DNA of 64,000 nucleotides from Paraburkholderia sacchari (GTDB lineage: Bacteria > Pseudomonadota > Gammaproteobacteria > Burkholderiales > Burkholderiaceae), in assembly GCF_000785435.2 (NCBI RefSeq), contig NZ_JTDB02000010.1, positions 62,001 through 126,000 on the forward strand. The letters run 5' to 3'. This document shows, one piece after another, positions 1-7,680 of this stretch (position 1 is the first letter of the stretch; each line of letters starts with the position of its first letter). The position numbers and the translations under genes were made by a program. A model generated the notes under the pieces. That model saw only the letters and a list, made by a program, of their open reading frames with translations, did no database searches and was not told where the DNA came from.

Positions 1-1
1 G

Positions 2-1507
2 CGTGTCTCGATCCCGCCTGCCGTCGTGCTTTTGCTGGGCGGCTGCGTCATCGCAGTGGCCGGCAAACGCGTGCCCGACATGGACCCCGACTTGCTGCTC
101 GCGGCCGTGCTGCCGCCGCTGCTGATGTCGAGTTCGTTCTATACGGCATGGAAGGAATTCCGGCAGGAACTCGCCACCATTACCTCGCTCGTGCTCGGTG
201 CGGTCACGTTCACGACCGTCGCCGTTGCCTTCGCGGTGCGCGCGTTCAATCCGGACCTGCCGTGGGCCGCGTGCTTCACGCTCGGCGCGATCGTCTCGCC
301 GCCCGATGCGGTCGCCGCCAAGGCGATCCTCCAGCGCCATCCGCTGCCCGGCAGGCTCGTAGCGGTGCTCGAAGGCGAAAGCCTCGTGAACGACGCTTCG
401 GGACTGCTGCTCTATCAGATGGCGGTTTCCGCCGCGCTCGCGGCCACGATCACCGTCGCGAGCGCGACGGGGCTGTTCTTCGCGCTGACACTGATCGGCG
501 TCGCGGTCGGCCTCGCCTGCGGCCAGGCCATGTGCTGGGTGCTGCCGCGCCTGCGCGACCCGATGCTTGGCATCGTCGTGACTTTCGTGATGGCGTGGGC
601 CAGTTATGGCATCGCCGAGGCCGTGCACGGCTCGGGCGTCCTTTCGGTGGTGACGTGCGGCCTCGTGCTCGGCGTGCGCCAGCACCGCGTGTTCGACGCC
701 GACATGCGCATCAAGGCCAAGGCGACCTGGGAGGCGATCGTGTTCGTGCTCGATGCGCTCGTCTTCATCCTTATCGGCCTCGCGCTACACGGCATTCTCG
801 CGGGCGTGCATCACGAAGGCGCCGTGCTGGCAGCCGGGTTGCGCGTCGCGTTGCCCGCGACGGCGGCGGCAATTGTCGCGCGCCTCGTGTGGGTGTTCGC
901 CGCGGTGTGGCTGCCGAGCCGGTTGCGAGCGAGGCGCGCGGGCGCTCAGCCCTGGTCGTTCGCGGAGGCCGTCGTGCTCGGATGGGCCGGCATGCGAGGC
1001 GTCGTGAGTCTTGCCGCCGCGATTGCGTTGCCGGGCAATTTCCCGGGCCGCGATCTGATCGTGTTCAGCACCTTCTTGCTGATCATCGCGACGCTCGTCG
1101 TGCAGGGCGCCAGTCTTGCGCCTCTCATCCGCCTGCTGAAGCTGCGTGCGGCCGCGCGCCAAACCATGTCCGAGCACGAGGCGCGCGCACAAACGTTCGG
1201 CGCGTCCCTTGCCGCACTCGAGCAGATCGGCAAGCGCGCGTCCGGCCTCGAACGCGCAACGCTCGAGCGTCTGCGCGCCGAGTACCGGATCCGCGTGAGC
1301 GCGAACCAGGATGCGCACACTTCAGGCGTCGAGCGCGTCGAGGACCGCGCGCGCTTTCTGCGCGTCGAACTCGAGCTTGTCGGCGTGTCGCGCGCGACGC
1401 TGCTCGACCTGCACCGCGTGGGAAAAGTGGACGATGGGGTTCTGCATCGCATCGAGTCCGAACTCGATCTCGAGGAGTTGCGCCTGCAGCGTCTGCTCGA
1501 ACCGTAA
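2..1507 (+). CDS. Na+/H+ antiporter, CPA1 (NhaP/NHE-like) family, 5'-truncated by window
   Basis: Integral membrane antiporter expected to exchange Na+ (or K+) for protons across the inner membrane. The reading frame is open to the left edge, so the true start lies outside the window; a GTG at 26 is only an internal possibility. Family signatures are visible: SPPDAVAA at about residues 91-98 and EGESLVNDASG at 116-126 (numbered from position 26), which carry the conserved acidic residues of the transport site, among many hydrophobic segments. The last ~120 residues form a charged, Arg/Glu-rich cytoplasmic tail. It converges on the downstream reductase gene with a 51-bp gap. The family call is firm; ion specificity cannot be read from the sequence. 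Confidence 0.9.
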   Translation, partial: RVSIPPAVVLLLGGCVIAVAGKRVPDMDPDLLLAAVLPPLLMSSSFYTAWKEFRQELATITSLVLGAVTFTTVAVAFAVRAFNPDLPWAACFTLGAIVSPPDAVAAKAILQRHPLPGRLVAVLEGESLVNDASGLLLYQMAVSAALAATITVASATGLFFALTLIGVAVGLACGQAMCWVLPRLRDPMLGIVVTFVMAWASYGIAEAVHGSGVLSVVTCGLVLGVRQHRVFDADMRIKAKATWEAIVFVLDALVFILIGLALHGILAGVHHEGAVLAAGLRVALPATAAAIVARLVWVFAAVWLPSRLRARRAGAQPWSFAEAVVLGWAGMRGVVSLAAAIALPGNFPGRDLIVFSTFLLIIATLVVQGASLAPLIRLLKLRAAARQTMSEHEARAQTFGASLAALEQIGKRASGLERATLERLRAEYRIRVSANQDAHTSGVERVEDRARFLRVELELVGVSRATLLDLHRVGKVDDGVLHRIESELDLEELRLQRLLEP

Positions 1508-1558
1508 CGCGTTGCGCGGATCGCGCGGCTTCGCTTGCGCCGGCCCGCTACGACTGGC

Positions 1559-3277
1559 TCAGGATTCGCAGCTTCGTGACTCGCACCGGGCGAGCCAGGC
1601 ATGAATCTGCCCGACCACCGCCGCGCCGTCGCCTACCGCCGAGGCTACGCGCTTCGCCGCGCCCGAGCGCACGTCGCCGATGGCGAAGAGGCCTGGCACG
1701 TTCGTCTCGAGCGGCAGGCAGCCCGCGCCGTTGCTCGCGTCGGACGGCCCGGTCACGACAAATCCGTGCTCGTCGAGTTGTACCCCGGTCGATGTCAACC
1801 AGTCGGTTTTCGGGTCGGCGCCGATGAAGAGGAAAAGGTGCCGGGTCTCGATAGTCTCGCTGCCCGCATCCTGATGCCGGACCTGAATGCGCTCGAGACT
1901 TCCATGGCTCGCCTCCAGCGATTCGAGCGCGCAGCCCGCGCAGATCAAAACATTTTGCAGCGCGCTAATTCGGTCGATCAGGTAGCGCGACATCGTGGCT
2001 TCGAGATTCTGCCGCCGAATCAGCACGCGCACGCTTCTTGCGAAGTTGGCGAGAAACACGATAGCCTGCCCCGCGGAATTCCCCCCGCCGATCAGCACGA
2101 TGTCCTGGCCTCTCACGAGACGCGCCTCGATGGGAGACGCCCAGTAATAGACGCCTCGGCCTTCGAAGTGCTCGAAGCCCGGCACGCAAGGTCTGCGGTA
2201 CGCCGCGCCGCTTGCCACCACGACAGATCGCGCCCGAACGCTCTGTCGATCGGAAAGCGCGAGGGTGAACGTGGCGGACGTGCGTTCGATGCACTCGACA
2301 ACAGTCGGAATCGCAACATGAGCGCCGAACTTCAGCGCTTGCTGGAATGCGCGCGCTGCGAGCGCCTGCCCCGTGATCCCCGTTGGAAAGCCCAGGTAGT
2401 TTTCGATACGTGCGCTCGCGCCAGCCTGCCCACCCGGCGCACGCCGGTCGAACACCACCACCGAGAGCCCTTCCGATGCGGCGTACACTGCCGCCGCGAG
2501 GCCCGCTGGACCGGCGCCGACAATCGCAATGTCGTAGCACTGCGAAGCACAGAAGGTCGGCACGAGGCCAAGCCGCGTGGCAAGTTCCACCTCATCTGGC
2601 GCGCGCAGGACCGTCCCGTCCGGGCAAAAAACGAGCGGAAAGTCATCGGGATTCGAAGTGAGTCCCGCAAGAAACCGTACGGCCTCCGAATCGTTTCGCG
2701 CATCGATCACGGCGGCGGGATACGCGTTGCGCCGCAGGAAACCCTGCAGCCGGACGAGACGCGCGTCATCGGCATAGCCGACAATGATGGGCCCGAGTCC
2801 CTGCTCGATGAGCCCGAGACGCCTCAGGATCAACGCGCGCATGATGTGTTCACCAAGCTGGGCGTCCGCGACGATAAGCGCGCGCAATTGCTCCGGCTTG
2901 AGCACGAGCGTGTCGCAGTCGGTGAGCGCGATGGCGTCGACGAGGGACGGCTTGCCGGTGAGTTGCACCATCTCGCCCATGAAATGCCCATCGTGGTGTT
3001 CGGTGACGAGCGTCGTGCGCCCCTGTGCGTCACGCGATTCGATGCGCACACGGCCGCTCAGCAGGATATGCAACCCTTCGGCCTCGCGTCCGGTCTCGAA
3101 GATCAGCTCCCCGGCCTTGAACGCCTTGCGGCGTGCGAAGCGGCTCGCGCTATGGATCTCTGCGCTGGAAAGGCGGGGAAACATCTGGTGCCTGCGATGT
3201 TCCAGCGAGGAAAACGGATGCTCGGAGTCGGGTGAGTCCTGGCTCGTGCTTGTACTTGCGTCGTCTGCGTCGATCAT
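1559..3277 (-). CDS. cNMP-binding domain / thioredoxin-reductase-like FAD oxidoreductase (572 aa)
   Basis: Multidomain flavoprotein. Residues ~35-150 form a Crp-type cyclic-nucleotide-binding beta-roll (GELIFETGREAEGLHILLSG). Residues ~163-235 look like a thioredoxin-fold spacer. From ~248 there is a thioredoxin-reductase-like module with an FAD-binding GAGPAG at 254-259 and an NAD(P)-binding GGGNSA at 397-402. The redox CxxC that true thioredoxin reductases carry between these sites is absent: the segment reads GVYYWASPIEA. Disulfide reductase activity is therefore doubtful; a redox-sensing or diaphorase role is an inference. The gene is monocistronic, convergent with the antiporter. The ATG at 3277 gives the full N-terminus. 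Confidence 0.88.
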   Translation of the reverse strand: MIDADDASTSTSQDSPDSEHPFSSLEHRRHQMFPRLSSAEIHSASRFARRKAFKAGELIFETGREAEGLHILLSGRVRIESRDAQGRTTLVTEHHDGHFMGEMVQLTGKPSLVDAIALTDCDTLVLKPEQLRALIVADAQLGEHIMRALILRRLGLIEQGLGPIIVGYADDARLVRLQGFLRRNAYPAAVIDARNDSEAVRFLAGLTSNPDDFPLVFCPDGTVLRAPDEVELATRLGLVPTFCASQCYDIAIVGAGPAGLAAAVYAASEGLSVVVFDRRAPGGQAGASARIENYLGFPTGITGQALAARAFQQALKFGAHVAIPTVVECIERTSATFTLALSDRQSVRARSVVVASGAAYRRPCVPGFEHFEGRGVYYWASPIEARLVRGQDIVLIGGGNSAGQAIVFLANFARSVRVLIRRQNLEATMSRYLIDRISALQNVLICAGCALESLEASHGSLERIQVRHQDAGSETIETRHLFLFIGADPKTDWLTSTGVQLDEHGFVVTGPSDASNGAGCLPLETNVPGLFAIGDVRSGAAKRVASAVGDGAAVVGQIHAWLARCESRSCES

Positions 3278-3468
3278 ATGGGTTTTGCCTCGCGCTCAGG
3301 CAATCAATTGCCTGTATCGTGTCCCCTCATCGTGGCATTTTTCGCACGGGCAGACATTAAGCCGGACTGAAACGTTCTGAACGCGCGAGCCACGCTGCGC
3401 CGCTTTCGCGTGGAAGCGACCGTCGCAGACATGCTCTGAATACGCGTGCAGGACGCGCTGCGCGCGCC

Positions 3469-4386
3469 TTAACCGGCTTCCTGCCCCACCCGCGCCTCGA
3501 GAAATTGCAGCAACGCGCGCACCTTGGTGGAGTGGCGCCGGTTGGGAAGATATGCGGCGTACGTGAGCGCGTCGCCGTTGTGCGGGCTCACGCGCCAGTC
3601 GGCGAAGCAGTGCAGCAGGCGGCCCGCGCGGACATGCTCGTTCACGAGCCACGCGGGAAGAAGGGCCAGTCCCTGGCCGGCCAGCGCCGCTTCCAGCAGC
3701 ATGTCGAGATTGTTGGAGATGAGCCGCCCGCGCACATTCGCCTTCTCCTCCACGTCGCCGCGCGTGAAAGTCCAGACCTGGCGCGCGCGGTAACTGCCGC
3801 CATAGGCCACGCGCACGCATTCGTGCTCCGCGATTTCGCCGGGATGCCGCGGCGTGCCAGCGCGTTCGAGATACGCGTGGCTCGCGACGACCATACGCGG
3901 GTTCCCGGCCAGCGTCTTCACGATGAGATTGGGATCTGCCGACGGCAGCCCGATCCTCACCGCGACGTCGATACGCTCGATAGCAAGGTCTACGAAATTA
4001 TCCGCGACCACCACGTCGAGCGCGACGCGGGGATACTCGCGCAGATATGCCGCGAGATGCGGTGCAAGCACCACGCGGTTGTACACGGACGGTACGGTGA
4101 TGCGCAGCGCGCCGGCCGGCGCCGCGCCTGTGTCGAGCACGCTTTCGTCGGCTTCGGCGAGGTCGTCGAGGATCCTCGAGACCTGCTCCACGTACGCCGT
4201 GCCCGCTTCGGTCAGACTCACGCGGCGCGGCGTTCGCGTGAGCAGCGCCGTGCCGAGCGCGGCTTCGAGGGCGTCCATCAGCCGCGTGACCGACGACGTA
4301 GCCACGCCAAGACGTTGAGCGGCCTTCGCGAAGCCGCCCGCATCGGCGACTTCGAGCAGCGTGTTCAGTGCGAGTAGCTTGTCCAT
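3469..4386 (-). CDS. LysR-family transcriptional regulator (305 aa)
   Basis: DNA-binding regulator with the N-terminal winged helix-turn-helix of the LysR family (MDKLLALNTLLEVADAGGF, then AKAAQRLGVATSSVTRLMDA at residues ~20-40) and a C-terminal effector-binding domain (GALRITVPSVYNRVVLAPHL). The start at 4386 is chosen because the family begins MDKLxxL; the open frame continues 75 nt further upstream without family similarity. It is divergent from the MFS/molybdenum-hydroxylase operon starting at 4656, with a ~270-bp shared intergenic region. By the usual LysR arrangement it probably controls that operon. The effector is unknown. Confidence 0.93.
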   Translation of the reverse strand: MDKLLALNTLLEVADAGGFAKAAQRLGVATSSVTRLMDALEAALGTALLTRTPRRVSLTEAGTAYVEQVSRILDDLAEADESVLDTGAAPAGALRITVPSVYNRVVLAPHLAAYLREYPRVALDVVVADNFVDLAIERIDVAVRIGLPSADPNLIVKTLAGNPRMVVASHAYLERAGTPRHPGEIAEHECVRVAYGGSYRARQVWTFTRGDVEEKANVRGRLISNNLDMLLEAALAGQGLALLPAWLVNEHVRAGRLLHCFADWRVSPHNGDALTYAAYLPNRRHSTKVRALLQFLEARVGQEAG

Positions 4387-4655
4387 GACAGCGATTATGC
4401 CAGCGCGATTGCGCCTTTGACGCGTCTTCGGCACCCATTCGCCAGGGCGCGCGCGCAACATTTAACTGCCGGATTCAGGACTTTTCAGGCGCATCGTGAC
4501 ACGCTTGCACCGTCACGAGGACCCGAGCCTTTCGTTGCGCACGACGCAATGGGCGTTTGCGCCGCGGGTGTATTCCGATGCCGCCGCCAAATGTCTAACC
4601 TTGACGCAACCGAATCGCCCCCCGCCACAGTGACTTCATCGTACAAGGAACCATC

Positions 4656-5906
4656 ATGCCCACGCCGTCGAGCACGCTTGGCCACAAAACGCAGGCAATC
4701 AAGCTCACCCAGGGACTCATTGCGCTCTTCGCATTCAGTTGCGGTGCGATCGTCGCCAATCTGTACTACGCGCAGCCGATCACCGAACTGATCGGGCCGT
4801 CGCTGCATATGTCGGCCGGTGCGGCGAGCCTGATCGTGTCGCTCACGCAGATCGGCTACGCACTCGGCCTGTTCTTCATCGTGCCGCTCGGTGACTTGCT
4901 CGAAAACCGCAAGCTCATGATCACGACGGCCCTCGTGTCGATCGCGAGCCTCGGGGCCGCTTCGCTCGCGCACTCTCCAGGCTGGTTCCTCGCCCTCTCG
5001 CTGCTGATCGGCTTCAGCTCCGTCGCGGTGCAGATCCTCATTCCGCTCGCGGCGCACCTCGCGCCCGATCACGCGCGCGGCCGCATTGTCGGCACGATCA
5101 TGAGCGGCCTGCTGCTCGGCATCCTGCTCGCGCGCCCGCTCTCGAGCGTCGTCGCCGACCATTTCGGCTGGCGTTTCGTGTTCGCCGCCGCCGCTGTGCT
5201 CATGGCGCTCGTCACGGCCGTCCTCGCGCTGACCATTCCGCGCCGCCAGCCAGAGCATCAAACATCCTATTTCGCGCTCATCGGTTCGCTGCTTCATCTT
5301 GTACGCACCATGCCGGTGCTGCGCCACCGCGCGTTCTATCAAGGGTTGATGTTCGCCTCGTTCAGCCTGTTCTGGACCGCCGTGCCCATCGAACTCACGC
5401 GCCATTATGGCCTCTCGCAGTCCGCGATCGCGGTGTTCGCGCTGGTCGGCGCCATCGGTGCGACGTCCGCGCCGCTCGCCGGTCGCCTCGCCGATGCGGG
5501 CCACTCCGTGCGCGCCACGTTCATCGCCTTGATCGCTGCCGCACTAGCCTATACGCCCGCGCTGATTCATCCGGCGTTCGGCGTGTACGGTCTCGTCGTC
5601 ACGGGCATCGTGCTGGACTTCGCCGTGCAGATGAACATGGTCCTCGGGCAGCGCGAAATCTACGCGCTTCACGCGCCAAGCCGCGGCCGCCTCAATGCGC
5701 TCTACATGACGAGCATCTTCGCTGGCGGCGCGATCGGCTCGGCGCTCGCGAGCACGCTGTATGAACGCGGCGGCTGGACGCTCGTCGCGGGCGTTGCGCT
5801 GGCGTTCCCGCTCGTCGCTTTCGTGCATTTTCTGCTCGTGGGCCGCCCGCATGCGCGCGCAACGAGCCTGGCGGCGCATGCCGTCGCGCAACGGGAGCGA
5901 TCATGA
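4656..5906 (+). CDS. MFS transporter, drug/metabolite efflux type (416 aa)
   Basis: Twelve-segment major facilitator protein of the inner membrane. The N-terminus reads ALFAFSCGAIVANLYYAQPI, typical of a subgroup of small MFS exporters, followed by IGYALGLFFIVPLGDLLENR, the loop 2-3 signature (G-x3-D-R/N type). It is the first gene of a tightly packed operon: its TGA overlaps the ATG of the cytochrome c gene (ATGA at 5903-5906). Placement with a molybdenum hydroxylase suggests it moves the substrate or product of that enzyme, but this is inference. Its promoter lies in the divergent region with the LysR gene. Confidence 0.9.
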   Translation: MPTPSSTLGHKTQAIKLTQGLIALFAFSCGAIVANLYYAQPITELIGPSLHMSAGAASLIVSLTQIGYALGLFFIVPLGDLLENRKLMITTALVSIASLGAASLAHSPGWFLALSLLIGFSSVAVQILIPLAAHLAPDHARGRIVGTIMSGLLLGILLARPLSSVVADHFGWRFVFAAAAVLMALVTAVLALTIPRRQPEHQTSYFALIGSLLHLVRTMPVLRHRAFYQGLMFASFSLFWTAVPIELTRHYGLSQSAIAVFALVGAIGATSAPLAGRLADAGHSVRATFIALIAAALAYTPALIHPAFGVYGLVVTGIVLDFAVQMNMVLGQREIYALHAPSRGRLNALYMTSIFAGGAIGSALASTLYERGGWTLVAGVALAFPLVAFVHFLLVGRPHARATSLAAHAVAQRERS

Positions 5907-7186
5907 AGCGCAGAGGACTCTGGATCGGTGCGGCCGCAAGCATCGTCGTGGCCATCGCGGCCGCCGCGGCCATCATGTACAGGCCGCCCATCGCGCCCAT
6001 TGCGCCGCCGTCGCCGGACAGCTTCGATGCGCAGCTCAAGCGCGAGGGCGCGCGCGTGGTCGCGCTCGGCGACTGTATCGTCTGCCACACGGCGAAAGGC
6101 GGCCGTCCGTTCGCGGGCGGCTTGCCGCTCGCCACGCCGTTCGGCACGATCTACGCGACCAACATCACGCCGGAGCCGCAAACGGGCATCGGCGCGTGGT
6201 CGGAGGCGGCCTTTGCGCGGGCGGTGCGGCACGGCGTCTCGCGGGACGGGCATCTGCTCTATCCCGCGTTTCCGTACGTGCATTTCACGCGCATGTCCGA
6301 CCACGACATTGCCGCCGCCTACGCCTACCTGATGAGCCGCGAACCGGTTCATGCGAGCGCGCCGGCCAACGAACTGATCTTTCCGCTGAATTTCAGGCCG
6401 CCGGTGGCCTTCTGGAACCTGCTCTTTCTGCGCGCGGGTTCGCGCGAAGCGGACGCTTCGCAGGACGCCCAGTGGAACCGCGGCAAGCTGCTCGTAGACG
6501 GCCTCGGCCACTGTGCCTCGTGCCATTCGCCGCTGAACGCGATCGGCGGCGAGAAGGCCGGCCGCGCCTTCGACGGCGGCGTGGTGGACGGCTGGGAAGC
6601 GCCCCCGCTCAATGCGCTTGAGAGCGCGGCGAAGCCGTGGACGACGACGCAGCTCGTCACCTACCTGCGCACCGGCCGCGCCTCGGAGCACGGCGCCGCC
6701 GCGGGCCCGATGCTGCCGGTCACGCGCGACCTCGCGACCGTGCCGGTGGAAGACGTCGAGGCGATCGCCACCTACTTCCTCTCGCTGCAGAAGGGCGCGC
6801 CAGGCGATGCGACGCCCGCAGTACGCGTCGCGGCACACGAAGCCACGCCCGCCGAACAGCGCGGCGCGGTCCTCTTCAACGCCTCGTGCGCGCAATGCCA
6901 CGGCCCGGGCTCGCCGATGCAAACGATCGGCGAGCGTCCGACGCTCGCGTTCAGCACGGCGGTCAACTCGGGCACGCCGCGCAACGCCGTGCAGATGATC
7001 CTGAACGGCATCAACTGGAAAGGCGCGGACGCGATGAACTATATGCCCGCGTTTATGGGCGTCTACGACGACCGGCAGATCGCCGACATCGTCGCCTACG
7101 TGCGTGGCGCCTACTCGACCCGACCCGCGTGGCCCGACGCCGAACCGCTCGTCGCCCAGCTCAGAAAGGAGGATAGTGCGCGATGA
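5903..7186 (+). CDS. membrane-anchored triheme c-type cytochrome, electron-acceptor subunit (427 aa)
   Basis: Periplasmic cytochrome expected to take electrons from the molybdenum hydroxylase encoded downstream and pass them to the respiratory chain. An uncleaved-looking signal anchor occupies residues ~6-27. Three CxxCH haem sites are visible: CIVCH at residue 58, CASCH at 204 and CAQCH at 329. The three-domain arrangement is like the cytochrome subunits of membrane alcohol dehydrogenases and of nicotinate/isoquinoline-type dehydrogenases. It overlaps both neighbours through ATGA junctions (5903-5906 and 7183-7186), which implies translational coupling. Confidence 0.93.
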   Translation: MKRRGLWIGAAASIVVAIAAAAAIMYRPPIAPIAPPSPDSFDAQLKREGARVVALGDCIVCHTAKGGRPFAGGLPLATPFGTIYATNITPEPQTGIGAWSEAAFARAVRHGVSRDGHLLYPAFPYVHFTRMSDHDIAAAYAYLMSREPVHASAPANELIFPLNFRPPVAFWNLLFLRAGSREADASQDAQWNRGKLLVDGLGHCASCHSPLNAIGGEKAGRAFDGGVVDGWEAPPLNALESAAKPWTTTQLVTYLRTGRASEHGAAAGPMLPVTRDLATVPVEDVEAIATYFLSLQKGAPGDATPAVRVAAHEATPAEQRGAVLFNASCAQCHGPGSPMQTIGERPTLAFSTAVNSGTPRNAVQMILNGINWKGADAMNYMPAFMGVYDDRQIADIVAYVRGAYSTRPAWPDAEPLVAQLRKEDSAR

Positions 7187-7680
7187 TTTCACTGAACGTC
7201 AACGGCGTGCAGCACGCGCTCGACATCGACCCCGCCACGCCGTTGCTCTATGCGCTGCGCAACGATCTCAAGCTGCATGGCGCGAAGTTCGGCTGCGGAC
7301 TCGGTCAATGCGGCGCGTGCACCGTCATCGTGGACGGCGAAGCGACCTTCTCCTGCCTCGTGCCCGTGAGCGCGATCGGCGAGCGGCCGGTTCGCACGCT
7401 CGAAAGCCTCGGCAGCGCGGCGCATCCGGGCGCGTTGCAGCAGTCGTTCATCAAGCACCAGGCGGCGCAGTGCGGCTACTGCATCGCGGGCATGATCATG
7501 CGCGCGCAGGCGCTGCTTGATCGCAACCCGCATCCCACGGAGCAGGAAATACGCGCGCACATGGCGCCGAACCTGTGCCGCTGCGGCACGCACATGCGCA
7601 TTCTCGCCGCCATCGGCGACGTCGCGGGCGTGAGCGCCCCGCCCACCCATTCCGTCACTGCCGCGAAGACCACATCATGA
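7183..7680 (+). CDS. (2Fe-2S)-binding subunit of molybdenum hydroxylase (165 aa)
   Basis: Small iron-sulfur subunit of the xanthine-oxidase family, similar to IorA of isoquinoline 1-oxidoreductase. The plant-type ferredoxin cluster ligands lie in CGLGQCGACTVIVDG, and the second, helical-domain cluster ligands are in QCGYCIAGM and CRCGTHMRI. The length of 165 aa matches the family. It transfers electrons from the molybdenum centre in the next subunit to the triheme cytochrome. The start overlaps the cytochrome stop and the stop overlaps the next start (ATGA at 7677-7680). Confidence 0.95.
   Translation: MISLNVNGVQHALDIDPATPLLYALRNDLKLHGAKFGCGLGQCGACTVIVDGEATFSCLVPVSAIGERPVRTLESLGSAAHPGALQQSFIKHQAAQCGYCIAGMIMRAQALLDRNPHPTEQEIRAHMAPNLCRCGTHMRILAAIGDVAGVSAPPTHSVTAAKTTS

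Noticed and set aside
148..1827. Long open frame on the plus strand (559 codons) over the antiporter gene
   Set aside because: Arg/Ala-rich translation without family features; it is the shifted frame of GC-rich coding DNA. The same applies to long frames at 1601-3235, 4485-5504, 5702-7192, 7476-9797, 17147-19306 and 29364-31538.
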